NCBI GenBank assembly: GCA_913009925.1
Contig: CAJVWY010000001.1
Location: 1-24,506 of the forward strand
Origin: an uncultured bacterium
Lineage (GTDB): Bacteria; Actinomycetota; Thermoleophilia; BMS3ABIN01
Reading direction: 5' to 3'
DNA: 24,506 nucleotides
A program made the translations under genes and the position numbers. The notes beneath the pieces were generated by a model. The model had not been told where the DNA came from. It was given only the letters and a program-made list of their open reading frames with translations, and made no database searches. Below are positions 7,237-14,206 of this stretch, piece by piece (position 1 is the first letter of the stretch; every line of letters begins with the position of its first letter).

Positions 7237-7890
7237 ATGTGGATATTACCATTGATTGCGGCGCTGGTCAGCGGCTTTTATTCGGGAGTCGTCATCAGAC
7301 TGCATTCGCCTGGTTCCGGTCTCTCTTTCATCTGGTGGTCCATCGCTTTACTGGGGCTGGCCGTGGCGTCGGCATGCCTGTTCATAGGCAGCTTGAGCGG
7401 CTGGAGCCCGTTCATCGCCCGGACTTATTATCTATTCGGCACGGTTACCCTGGTTGCTTTCTTCAGCGTCGGTATCACTTACCTGCTGGCACCCCGTCCC
7501 GTGGCCCATATGTGGGCCCTGCTGGTGGTGGTTGTGACGGCGCTGGCGGCATTCATCCTGGCGGGAGCGGATGTGGACCACGATGTGTTTGCCGTAGCGG
7601 GGGAGCCTGGCTGGAAGGCCATCGACCGTTCCCAGTTGCTGATGGGACTTACTTCGGCGCTGGGGAACCTGGGCATCCTGGTGCTGATAACAGCAGCGGT
7701 GTTCGCTTATGTCTACCGGCGCTTCGCCCTGCCCGCGGGGCTCATCGCCACGGGCTCGCTGATTTTATTCTACGGCGGCAACATCATAGCCGCCCTGGGC
7801 GGCTATGGATACGTTTCTCTGGGATACCTGCTGGGGTCTACGGTCATCGTCGCCGGCATCATGATGACAGCCGGCGACGGCACCGGTTAA
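7237..7890 (+). CDS. Unknown polytopic membrane protein, about seven helices
   Basis: I do not recognise a family. The 217-residue protein starts at an ATG with GGGAGA upstream. It has hydrophobic segments at about residues 3-20, 32-52, 62-84, 90-109, 136-160, 165-187 and 190-210, so seven helices are likely. An acidic loop at about 110-130 (GADVDHDVFAVAGEPGW) sits between helices 4 and 5. A single Tyr-Arg-Arg (YVYRR) follows helix 5, consistent with a cytoplasmic positive patch. No catalytic or transporter motif is visible. It probably shares a transcript with the CoA-binding gene and ends in a 4-nt convergent overlap with the gene on the other strand. Confidence 0.8.
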   Translation: MWILPLIAALVSGFYSGVVIRLHSPGSGLSFIWWSIALLGLAVASACLFIGSLSGWSPFIARTYYLFGTVTLVAFFSVGITYLLAPRPVAHMWALLVVVVTALAAFILAGADVDHDVFAVAGEPGWKAIDRSQLLMGLTSALGNLGILVLITAAVFAYVYRRFALPAGLIATGSLILFYGGNIIAALGGYGYVSLGYLLGSTVIVAGIMMTAGDGTG

Positions 7891-8303
7891 TCTATCTCGT
7901 CTTCCAGCATCCAGCATTCCAGAACTCCTGGATGGCATTCCTCTTCATCGGCTGCGCTGGCTCCCTCGGGGTGTTCCGGCTCCGCCTGAGTCGTATGTGG
8001 ATAGCGGGTGCACTTGCCCTGATGGCGGTCGCGGCAGTCGATCTGCTGGTCACTGATGTCGAGGATATCCGCTTCCTGGCGACCAGACTCCTGTTCGCGG
8101 TTGAGCTTGTTCGTCAGGCTCTTTATCCCCGCCAGGGTGGCCGATCTCTTCCTGCCCTCCGGGCTCAGGTCGGGCGTTTTGCCTTCCCCGGTGGTGGCGA
8201 CCCAGACTATGCGGTCTTCCGGCACAACGATAAGGTATTTGGCCGTGCGGCCGTCGTCTTCCTTTCCTCTGATAACCGCGCAAGTGATCTGGCGTGCAGA
8301 CAT
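7887..8303 (-). CDS. Unknown 138-residue acidic protein
   Basis: Not recognised. The best start is the ATG at 8303, with GGGAGG upstream; a GTG 9 nt earlier sits too close to that site. The N-terminal half (TAKYLIVVPEDRIVWVATTGEGK) looks like a small beta-rich fold. A basic helix follows, then a C-terminal half with a Cys/His group (DCRDRHQGKC...RYPH, about residues 86-101) and a strongly acidic end (ADEEEC...LEDEID). G/C-rich third positions match real genes here, which supports coding. It is convergent with the membrane-protein gene and overlaps it by 4 nt. A 160-nt spacer containing a palindrome separates it from the upstream phosphoribosyltransferase gene. The Cys/His cluster could bind metal, but the spacing matches no motif I know. 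Confidence 0.6.
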   Translation of the reverse strand: MSARQITCAVIRGKEDDGRTAKYLIVVPEDRIVWVATTGEGKTPDLSPEGRKRSATLAGIKSLTNKLNREQESGRQEADILDISDQQIDCRDRHQGKCTRYPHTTQAEPEHPEGASAADEEECHPGVLECWMLEDEID

Positions 8304-8331
8304 GACCGTCACTCCCTCCCAAGCGTCATAA

Positions 8332-8348
8332 TGAAACGGCGCGTTTCA
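8332..8348. repeat. Palindrome upstream of the unknown gene at 8303
   Basis: TGAAACG-GCG-CGTTTCA, perfect 7-bp arms with a 3-nt centre, 29 nt upstream of the ATG at 8303. Position and size suit an operator or a 5' leader hairpin. The rest of the 160-nt spacer (8304-8463) is AT-rich near 8400-8455 and shows no other clear signal. Confidence 0.55.
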
Positions 8349-8463
8349 ATTAAACAACCCTGGACAAATGCGGCGTCGAATCCTTGCCGCGAGAAGCAAT
8401 AACCTTTTCGGTATTTAGACGAAGGAACCTGAGGAGAGTTTCGGAAAATATATTAAGGTGAGG

Positions 8464-9105
8464 TTAAGCTCCGCCGGCTTTCTTCAGGCATTCCAGCACC
8501 TCTTCATCGGATACCTGGGCGAAGTTGCGATAAAACTCGCCCACGGCGCCGAAATAGGAGGGGGCGGACCAGCATTCCACGCGGTCGGCGAGCTCCTTCA
8601 ATTTGTTGAGCACCCGGGGAGAGGCTACCGGCACCGCGCAGACGATGCTGTCAGCGCCGCTTTTACGTATGGACTGGAGCGCCGCCATCATGGTGTATCC
8701 GGTGGCCACACCATCGTCGACGACGATGATGGCCTTGCCCGACACGTCGGGAGCGCTCTCGGAGCCGCGATAAACCTGGTAACGCCGCTTGATCTCCTCC
8801 GTCTGAAGGTTGACCTCTTCCCGTATATAGCGGTCACTGATCTCATAAAGCCTGGCGGCGCTCTCGTCCAGAAGCAGGTTACCGTTGGAATCCACTGAGC
8901 CGATCGCCAGCTCCGGGTTGAACGGAGCGCTGATCTTGCGTGTCACCCAGACATCGAGAGGCAGCCCCAGGGCCAGCGACACCTCCATGGCGACTACTAC
9001 CCCGCCACGCGGCAGTCCCAGTACCAGTGTATTGTCGGCGCCGCTGAAGTCCGCCAACAGGGGCACCAACTGTCTTCCGGCGTCATTTCGGTCTTCAAAG
9101 AACAT
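8464..9105 (-). CDS. Phosphoribosyltransferase-domain protein
   Basis: Type I phosphoribosyltransferase fold, 213 residues. The PRPP-binding motif is clear: IIVVDDGVATG (127-136), preceded by four hydrophobic residues as expected. Earlier features are VLGLPRGGVVVA (28-39, the PPi loop region) and VTRKISAPFNPELAIG (54-69). This composition is typical of stand-alone predicted phosphoribosyltransferases of unknown substrate (COG1926 type) found in many Actinobacteria and Cyanobacteria. The base substrate cannot be inferred. ATG at 9105 is preceded by a GGGAGACAGGA region. It lies on the same strand as tsaD, 85 nt downstream of it, and may have its own promoter in that gap. Confidence 0.9.
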   Translation of the reverse strand: MFFEDRNDAGRQLVPLLADFSGADNTLVLGLPRGGVVVAMEVSLALGLPLDVWVTRKISAPFNPELAIGSVDSNGNLLLDESAARLYEISDRYIREEVNLQTEEIKRRYQVYRGSESAPDVSGKAIIVVDDGVATGYTMMAALQSIRKSGADSIVCAVPVASPRVLNKLKELADRVECWSAPSYFGAVGEFYRNFAQVSDEEVLECLKKAGGA

Positions 9106-9123
9106 TCCTGTCTCCCGGTCGCA

Positions 9124-9152
9124 TGTTTATCCATCCACTCTATAACAGTCAA
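9124..9152 (-). promoter_or_regulatory. Weak candidate promoter for the phosphoribosyltransferase gene
   Basis: Minus-strand TTGACT (9147-9152) followed 17 nt later by TAAACA (9124-9129), or 15 nt later by GATAAA (9126-9131), in the tsaD-to-phosphoribosyltransferase gap. The -10 is poor. Just upstream, GGGAAC occurs twice in tandem, which could also read as an ECF-type -35. Confidence 0.28.
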
Positions 9153-9190
9153 GTTCTGGAAACGGTTCCCGTTCCCTTTTGCCTTTACAC

Positions 9191-10213
9191 CTATCGATGG
9201 TTCCCATCCCCGCCGTCGGGCAAACCCCCCGAGGCTGTGGCTCCCAGGGAAAGGTACGCGGGAAAGGACAGGGACGGCAGAAAGCGCGCGGCGCTGGCGA
9301 TCATGCCCGCATTGTCCGTACAGAGGTCGGGCGGCGGTATGCGCAGCGGTATCCCCTGCCCTTCGCAAGCGGCTGCCAGCCGGCGCCTCAGTTCCGAATT
9401 GGCGCTGACACCGCCGGACAGGCAGACCCGCCGGCAGCCCCGGGTCCTGGTAGCGGCCATCGTCTTTTTTACCAGGGCGTTGACCACAGCGGACTGATAG
9501 CTGGCGGCGATATGGGCGCGCGACCGCTTCACCTGTTCGGCGCCGGCGTCCCTGAGATAATAGTAAAGGGCGGTCTTGACTCCGCTGAAGCTAAAATCGA
9601 GATTATCGGGCCGGTCCAGTCCCACGGGGAAAGAGATGAAGCTGCTGTCTCCATCCGCGGCGAGCCGGTCCAGCTCAGCTCCCCCCGGATAGCTCAGGCC
9701 CAGCAGCCGCGCTCCCTTGTCCAGAGCCTCTCCGGCGGCATCGTCCAGGGTCCGCCCCAGTACCTGATGGGAACGGTGACCGGTGACATGGACCAGCGAT
9801 GTATGTCCGCCGGAAGCCACCAGACAGATGAAGGGCGGTGCGAAAGGGTCCGGCTCCAGGTAGTTGGCGGCGATATGCCCTTCCAGGTGGTTGACCGCCA
9901 CCAGCTCCTTTCCTGAGGCGTATGCCAGGGATTTGGCCGTGGCTACTCCCACCAGGAGCGCGCCGATGAGCCCGGGGCTGGTGGTGACGGCCACCAGTTT
10001 GATCCTGCCCAGGTCTACCGACGCGCCGCTGAGCGCCTCGGCCACTACGGAATTGACCAGGCGCAGGTGCTGCCTCGATGCAACTTCGGGAACCACCCCG
10101 CCGTAGCGGGCGTGGAACTCGTCCTGGGAGGAGACCACGTTGGACAGCAGTTTGCCGTCTTCCAGGACAGCGGCGCAGGTATCGTCACAGGATGTCTCGA
10201 TCGCCAGGATCAA
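9191..10213 (-). CDS. tsaD: tRNA N6-threonylcarbamoyladenosine transferase TsaD
   Basis: Transfers the threonylcarbamoyl group to A37 of ANN-decoding tRNAs, acting with TsaB and TsaE, both encoded just upstream. ASKHA-fold protein with ETSCDDT near the N-terminus, the metal-binding HLEGH (H109 and H113), SGGHTSLV, DDAAGEALDKGARLLGL, SFSGVKTA and the late CLSGGVSANSELRRRL block. I choose the TTG at 10213: it overlaps the rimI stop as TTGA, has GAGGA 9 nt upstream, and gives 340 residues starting MILAIETSCDDT, like other TsaD proteins. A GTG at 10240 would add nine atypical residues inside rimI. The full tsaE-tsaB-rimI-tsaD order is a classic arrangement. Confidence 0.97.
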   Translation of the reverse strand: MILAIETSCDDTCAAVLEDGKLLSNVVSSQDEFHARYGGVVPEVASRQHLRLVNSVVAEALSGASVDLGRIKLVAVTTSPGLIGALLVGVATAKSLAYASGKELVAVNHLEGHIAANYLEPDPFAPPFICLVASGGHTSLVHVTGHRSHQVLGRTLDDAAGEALDKGARLLGLSYPGGAELDRLAADGDSSFISFPVGLDRPDNLDFSFSGVKTALYYYLRDAGAEQVKRSRAHIAASYQSAVVNALVKKTMAATRTRGCRRVCLSGGVSANSELRRRLAAACEGQGIPLRIPPPDLCTDNAGMIASAARFLPSLSFPAYLSLGATASGGLPDGGDGNHR

Positions 10214-10668
10214 GCCAGCATGTCCTCGGAATCCCGCCACATGATGAGCGCGTCCTCACCGTTGTCGTTGTAATATCCCTTGCGGATACCGGAACAGATA
10301 AAACCGAAACTCTCGTACATCTTGATGGCGCCGCGGTTGGATTTCCTGACCTCCAGGCAATAGCCGCGATGAGGCTCGCGCCCGGAAAGGTCGAAGAAAT
10401 ATTCCAGCAGGTCGGTGGCGATGTAGTGCCTTTGGAAATCCTGGTGGACCGCCAGGTCCAGAATGTGCCATACGCCCACGAACTGGGTGACCACCAGGTA
10501 GCCGACGACCCGCTCGGGCTTTTTCGCCACCGCCACCAGGCAGATGCTGGCGTCGTTGGCCAGCTGGGAGATGAAAGCGTTGAGCGACCATGGCTTGGGG
10601 AAAGCCGTCTCCTCGATCTCGATCACCGCCTTGAGGTCGGACATGCGCATCCGCCTTATGTCAACCAT
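10210..10668 (-). CDS. rimI: RimI-like ribosomal protein S18 alanine N-acetyltransferase (GNAT)
   Basis: GNAT acetyltransferase expected to acetylate the N-terminal alanine of ribosomal protein S18. The 152-residue protein shows IRRMRMSDLKAVIEIEE at the start, WHILDLAVHQDFQ in the central strand, and the C-terminal LEVRKSNRGAIKMYESFGF motif typical of RimI. The acetyl-CoA loop, usually Q/R-x-x-G-x-G/A, here reads Q-R-H-Y-I-A, so the first glycine is replaced by tyrosine. This may weaken or alter cofactor binding. The start overlaps tsaB by 13 nt and the end overlaps tsaD by 4 nt, so translation is tightly coupled. Assignment to RimI rests on context as well as sequence. Confidence 0.9.
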   Translation of the reverse strand: MVDIRRMRMSDLKAVIEIEETAFPKPWSLNAFISQLANDASICLVAVAKKPERVVGYLVVTQFVGVWHILDLAVHQDFQRHYIATDLLEYFFDLSGREPHRGYCLEVRKSNRGAIKMYESFGFICSGIRKGYYNDNGEDALIMWRDSEDMLA

Positions 10669-11390
10669 GGCAGCCTCTTCCTCAGGAGGATGGTCCGGTC
10701 CGCGTCCGGCTCGCGAATATATACAGGCAGGGCGGTGTCCATGCCCTGGTGGTGCTCGGCTCCCCCAGGCCCGGTGAGCCTTATATGGCAGGAGGCGTTG
10801 ATGATGTTGCGCGGGTCGTCAGCCGCCAGCAGGCGCAACCGTCCGCCGACATCGTCCAGGCGTTGGTGGTATGCCAGGGCGCCGTCGCCCCCTGCCAGCA
10901 ACCGGCCCGTCACCTCCGTTGCCCACAGCCTGCCGATATGCTCAGGGCCGAGGCAGGCGATGTCGGAGGCGGGTTCCGGGATGTCGCCGTCACCCAGGCG
11001 GTACAGGCGCGTGAATACCTGGCCGCGCCGGGCGTCGATGAGCGGCAACAGTCCGTCCTCCCCCTCCGCCAGCGCCGGCGCCATTCTCAGGGCCAGCGCC
11101 TGGAGAGAGCTCGAGCCGGAGATGGGGATGTCCAGCGCCTGGGCCAGCGCCCGCCCGGTGGAGATACCCACCCTGAGCCCGCTGAAAGTACCCGGGCCGG
11201 TGCCGACGACGATATGGTCCACGTCCCTGATCCGGAGTGAGCAACGGCCCAGCAGGAGTTCGATCTCGGGCAGCAGAAGTTCCAGGTGCGCCCTGCCGGC
11301 CTTCATGCCGCCATCAGCCAGGATATGGTTACCCTCCCCCAGGGCGACGCTCAGGGTTTCCGTGGCGGTGTCAATGGCCAGTGTCGGCAA
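10656..11390 (-). CDS. tsaB: tRNA threonylcarbamoyladenosine biosynthesis protein TsaB
   Basis: Non-catalytic ASKHA-fold partner that scaffolds TsaD and TsaE in t6A synthesis. The 244-residue protein begins LAIDTATETLSVAL and carries GTGPGTFSGLRVGISTGRALA (about 63-83), the hallmark of the family, then LIDARRGQVFTRLY. The start is a TTG at 11390 with GAGGA at 11396-11400, 5 nt upstream, inside the end of tsaE; the overlap with tsaE is 20 nt. No in-frame ATG lies near the conserved N-terminus, which makes TTG the only reasonable choice. The C-terminal domain is somewhat longer and more variable than in E. coli, as is usual. Confidence 0.96.
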   Translation of the reverse strand: MPTLAIDTATETLSVALGEGNHILADGGMKAGRAHLELLLPEIELLLGRCSLRIRDVDHIVVGTGPGTFSGLRVGISTGRALAQALDIPISGSSSLQALALRMAPALAEGEDGLLPLIDARRGQVFTRLYRLGDGDIPEPASDIACLGPEHIGRLWATEVTGRLLAGGDGALAYHQRLDDVGGRLRLLAADDPRNIINASCHIRLTGPGGAEHHQGMDTALPVYIREPDADRTILLRKRLPWLT

Positions 11391-11829
11391 ACGATTCCTC
11401 GATAACGGTTTTCAGATCGCCGCTGCCGGTGATGCTGATGGAGCGGCTGTTGCGTGAGACATGCCCCATATGGACCTCCACGTCGGGTCGGAACGAGCCT
11501 GCGAGCGGCTCCGGCCATTCCACAAAGGTTATGGCTTCAGGTTCGAAATAAGGCTCCAGGTCCGCGGCGTCATCGCGGCCGAAAGCGGACAGCCGGTACA
11601 GATCCAGGTGGTGCACGGTGACCTCCCCCTTATAGCTTTGCGCCAGAGTGAAACTGGGGCTGGTGACGGGCTCCCTCACCCCCAGCTCCCGGGCCGCGGC
11701 GCGGATGAAAAAAGTCTTGCCGGCGCCCAGCTGGCCGGAAAGGAAGACGATATCGCCTGGTGTGAGCCGGCGCGCCAGTCTGGCGGCGATGGCGGCGGTC
11801 TGTTCTTCGGAGCGGGAGATGGTTTGCAC
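11371..11829 (-). CDS. tsaE: tRNA threonylcarbamoyladenosine biosynthesis ATPase TsaE
   Basis: P-loop ATPase that recycles the TsaB-TsaD complex. The 152-residue protein has Walker A GQLGAGKT (32-39), the TSPSFTL switch region just after it, HHLDLYRL and FVEWPE, all diagnostic of this family. The start is a GTG at 11829, 5 nt after the stop of the uracil-DNA glycosylase gene; no convincing Shine-Dalgarno is seen, so translation may be coupled to that gene. The C-terminus continues about 20 residues past the core and overlaps the tsaB start. Confidence 0.96.
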   Translation of the reverse strand: MQTISRSEEQTAAIAARLARRLTPGDIVFLSGQLGAGKTFFIRAAARELGVREPVTSPSFTLAQSYKGEVTVHHLDLYRLSAFGRDDAADLEPYFEPEAITFVEWPEPLAGSFRPDVEVHMGHVSRNSRSISITGSGDLKTVIEESFADTGH

Positions 11830-11834
11830 GGCCG

Positions 11835-12515
11835 CTAGAACAGGTCGAGTTGTTCCGGCTCGGATGGGGCCTCCGGGGCCGGTGGCGGCTGCTGCGACTC
11901 GTCCATGGCAGCACCAGGCGGGGGGCTATCCGCCTTACCGTCCAGAAGCTGTGGCAGATGATCGAAGTCCTCTTCCAGGATCCTCAGGTTGGCAGCGGTA
12001 TAAAGGGCGGCCGCCGGATGGAGCACGGGGAACAGGGTGATGCGGCCGCCGGAGCCGGGCAAGGGCTGCGGCACCCCATGAACCCGGGTGATGCCGTCGG
12101 GCTTGCCGCTTAGAAGCTTGGTGGAAAAATTGCCCAGGGTGCATATGACCAGGGGCTCGATGATGGCGATCTGCCGTTCCAGGTAGACGCGGCATTCATC
12201 GATCTCCTCCAGCAGCGGGTCGCGGTTCCCCGGGGGACGGCATTTGAGGACATTGGCGATGTAGACATCGCCACGGGTCAGCCCGATGCGTCCCAGCAGC
12301 TTTTCCAGCAGCTTTCCCGCCTGCCCTACGAAAGGTTGTCCCTGCTGATCCTCGTGATAACCGGGCGCTTCGCCGACGAACATGAGCAGTGCATCGGGAT
12401 TGCCTGAGCCGAACACGATATTGGTACGGCTCCGGGAAAGGGCGCAGCGCCGGCACTGCCCCACCTCGGCACGCAACTCTTCCAGCGCTGTCTTGCTGTC
12501 CCCCACCTCAGCCAC
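11835..12515 (-). CDS. Family 4 uracil-DNA glycosylase (iron-sulfur type) with C-terminal clamp-binding-like motif
   Basis: Removes uracil from DNA in base excision repair. The [4Fe-4S] ligands are visible: C21 and C24 (CRRC), C92 (KCRPP) and C108 (DECRVYL). Motif A is GEAPGYHEDQQGQPFVGQAG (48-67) and motif B contains LHP in VLHPAAAL. The catalytic domain ends near residue 190. A Pro/Ala/Glu/Ser-rich linker and the terminal pentapeptide QLDLF (222-226) follow, matching the QLxLF consensus by which bacterial proteins bind the DNA polymerase sliding clamp. The start is probably the GTG at 12515, overlapping the fmdB-like gene by 8 nt (a GTG at 12506 is the alternative); longer readings only re-read that gene. 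It gives 226 residues, normal for the family. Confidence 0.94.
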   Translation of the reverse strand: MAEVGDSKTALEELRAEVGQCRRCALSRSRTNIVFGSGNPDALLMFVGEAPGYHEDQQGQPFVGQAGKLLEKLLGRIGLTRGDVYIANVLKCRPPGNRDPLLEEIDECRVYLERQIAIIEPLVICTLGNFSTKLLSGKPDGITRVHGVPQPLPGSGGRITLFPVLHPAAALYTAANLRILEEDFDHLPQLLDGKADSPPPGAAMDESQQPPPAPEAPSEPEQLDLF

Positions 12516-12732
12516 AGGATGAACAGGACGATTTGGAGCAGGAACCGCAGCTGTCGGCACCGGCGCTGGCAGGGGTGTTACCGGAATCGGACTTGAAAGA
12601 AAAGCTGGAGATGATCCTCTCCACATCATGAGAGTCGCAGTGACAGCAGGCGATCCCGTCACTTTCGCTGGCGCGGACCAGCTCTTCGAAACGCTTGCCG
12701 CATGATTTGCATGTAAATTCGTAGATAGGCAT
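12508..12732 (-). CDS. FmdB-family zinc ribbon protein with Cys/Ser-rich tail
   Basis: Small putative regulatory protein of the FmdB/CxxC_CxxC_SSSS family (74 residues). It starts MPIYEFTCKSCGKRFEEL, with zinc ligands C8-x2-C11 and C29-x2-C32, and ends in the typical Gly/Ser/Cys-rich tail (DSCGSCSKSSCSSCG). The function of these proteins is not well established; a regulatory or metal-related role is assumed from the founding fmdB locus. It is the first gene of the minus-strand group leading into the glycosylase and tsaEBD genes, and its end overlaps the glycosylase start. The ATG at 12732 faces the panC operon across a 111-nt divergent spacer. A second, distinct family member lies at 16988. 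Confidence 0.9.
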   Translation of the reverse strand: MPIYEFTCKSCGKRFEELVRASESDGIACCHCDSHDVERIISSFSFKSDSGNTPASAGADSCGSCSKSSCSSCG

Positions 12733-12777
12733 GTGCTGGTTCCCCCTCGGGAAAACTCTAAATTAAGCAAAACAGCT

Positions 12778-12806
12778 TTGCAAGACATCGCCGCCGCTGC
12801 TATCCT
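12778..12806 (+). promoter_or_regulatory. Candidate sigma-70 promoter for the panC operon
   Basis: TTGCAA (12778-12783), 17-nt spacer, TATCCT (12801-12806). Initiation near 12813 would give a short leader to the ATG at 12844. Located in the spacer divergent from the fmdB-like gene. Confidence 0.5.
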
Positions 12807-12843
12807 CATAATCTCCAGTATATATGTATGCAGCCGGGAGGCA

Positions 12844-13800
12844 ATGACCGTTTTACGGTTGCCGGCGCCGATGTCTGGTATCCCCCGGGGAACTGGAACG
12901 GAGGTAGAGAACCTGTCTGTTCAAGCTGATGACATCCGCAGTCAAAGCGTGGTGGTAGCCCGCTACATCCGTGACGCGCGCCGGCTGGTGGAGGCGGCCA
13001 GGGCCGCTGGCGCCACCGTAGGGCTGGTGCCCACCATGGGGTTCTTCCACGAAGGCCATCTGAGCCTGATGCGCGCGGCCCGCGACGAATGCGGCTACTC
13101 GGTCGTCAGCATCTTCGTAAACCCCACCCAGTTCGGCGACGGTGAAGACCTGGGGTCATATCCGCGCGATATGGAGCATGACCTGGAGCTGGCAGCCGCT
13201 GAAGGCATGGACCTGGTATTCGCCCCGTCCGCAGCCGAGATGTACGGCGGCGGTCAGGGAACCATGGTGGAGCCGGGCCGGGTGGCGGCAGGACTTTGTG
13301 GCCGCTCTCGCCCCGGGCATTTCCGTGGCGTGGCCACAGTGGTCGCCAAGCTGTTCAACATCATCGGGCCCGATGCGGCCTATTTCGGGCAGAAGGACGC
13401 GCAACAGGCGGCGGTGGTCAGGGCGATGGCGGACGACCTGGACTTCCATACGCGGATCAGGGTCATGCCCACCGTGCGCGAGCCGGACGGGCTGGCCATG
13501 AGCTCCCGCAACAGTTATCTTTCCACGGACGAACGGCGGCAGGCGGCCGTGCTTTACCAGGCTCTCACCCGGGTCCGCCAGGCGGCGCTAGCCGGTGAGT
13601 GTAGCGCGTCGGCCCTGGTCCAGTCGCTGGAGCGGGAAATCGGCGAGCAGCCGGCGGTGGAGCTGGAATACGCCCAGGTGGTCGATCCGGACACCATGCA
13701 GCCGGTGGCACAACTGGGGAAGCGGGCGCTGGCTGTAGTGGCGGCCCGCGTGGGACCGGCGCGGCTGATAGACAATATATTAATCAAGAGGCGGGATTAG
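12844..13800 (+). CDS. panC: Pantothenate synthetase
   Basis: ATP-dependent condensation of pantoate and beta-alanine in pantothenate (CoA precursor) synthesis. Core motifs: LVPTMGFFHEGHLSLM with the HxGH ATP-binding site, SIFVNPTQFGDGEDLGSYPRD, the RPGHFRGVATVVAKLFNI block, YFGQKDAQQ and GLAMSSRNSYLS. The core alone would be about 283 residues, the usual size, but it needs a start near the GTG at 12949, which lacks a ribosome binding site. I give the ATG at 12844, just after GGGAGG and downstream of a plausible promoter, which adds about 35 residues; an ATG at 12871 is also possible. A perfect GGAGG (12900-12904) lies 8 nt before an in-frame CTG (12913). The start is therefore uncertain; the identity is not. 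Confidence 0.95.
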   Translation: MTVLRLPAPMSGIPRGTGTEVENLSVQADDIRSQSVVVARYIRDARRLVEAARAAGATVGLVPTMGFFHEGHLSLMRAARDECGYSVVSIFVNPTQFGDGEDLGSYPRDMEHDLELAAAEGMDLVFAPSAAEMYGGGQGTMVEPGRVAAGLCGRSRPGHFRGVATVVAKLFNIIGPDAAYFGQKDAQQAAVVRAMADDLDFHTRIRVMPTVREPDGLAMSSRNSYLSTDERRQAAVLYQALTRVRQAALAGECSASALVQSLEREIGEQPAVELEYAQVVDPDTMQPVAQLGKRALAVVAARVGPARLIDNILIKRRD

Positions 13801-13801
13801 G

Positions 13802-14206
13802 ATGAGACGCACCATGATGAAGAGCAAGATCCACCGGGCCACGGTGACGGCTGCCAGTATCGACTACCAGGGCAGTATCACCGTGGATTCCAACCTTCTT
13901 AAGGCGGCGGACATCCGACAATATGAGCAGGTACATGTATTCGACATCACCAATGGCGCCCGCCTGGTCACTTACGCCATTCCCGGAGACGAAGGCGAGG
14001 TCTGCGTGAACGGCGCCGCCGCCCGGAAGGTGGATGTGGGTGACATGGTGATCATTCTCTCCTTCGGCGCTTACTCGCCGGCGGAGCTTACCGGTTTCCA
14101 GCCGCGCATAGTCAAGGTCGACAACCGCAACCGCATCACCGGGCACATGCTGCCGGACAGCGACGTATCCGGGGCGCGGACGGGGCAGGTGAACGCCAAT
14201 GAGTAG
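13802..14206 (+). CDS. panD: Aspartate 1-decarboxylase (pyruvoyl enzyme proform)
   Basis: Makes beta-alanine for PanC. The proform is self-cleaved between Gly24 and Ser25 (YQGSITVD) to give the pyruvoyl group on the alpha chain. The N-terminus MRRTMMKSKIHRATVT is typical, which supports the ATG at 13802, only 1 nt after the panC stop. ITNGARLVTYAIPG and the NGAAARKVDVGDMVIILSF block complete the small beta-barrel. The protein is 134 residues with a slightly extended C-terminus (DVSGARTGQV...). panC-panD adjacency puts the last two steps of pantothenate synthesis together. It overlaps the next gene by 8 nt. Confidence 0.97.
   Translation: MRRTMMKSKIHRATVTAASIDYQGSITVDSNLLKAADIRQYEQVHVFDITNGARLVTYAIPGDEGEVCVNGAAARKVDVGDMVIILSFGAYSPAELTGFQPRIVKVDNRNRITGHMLPDSDVSGARTGQVNANE

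Noticed and set aside
7239..8402. A 387-codon plus-strand open frame
   Set aside because: It re-reads the membrane-protein gene two bases out of frame and runs antisense through the gene at 7887-8303; no hydrophobic pattern or motif supports it.
10078..11457. A 459-codon open frame on the plus strand
   Set aside because: It is antisense to tsaD, rimI, tsaB and tsaE, all identified by family motifs. High GC on both strands yields long spurious frames, and no domain is recognisable in it.
12516..12809. N-terminal extension of the uracil-DNA glycosylase
   Set aside because: It overlaps the complete fmdB-like gene in another frame and has no resemblance to the family.
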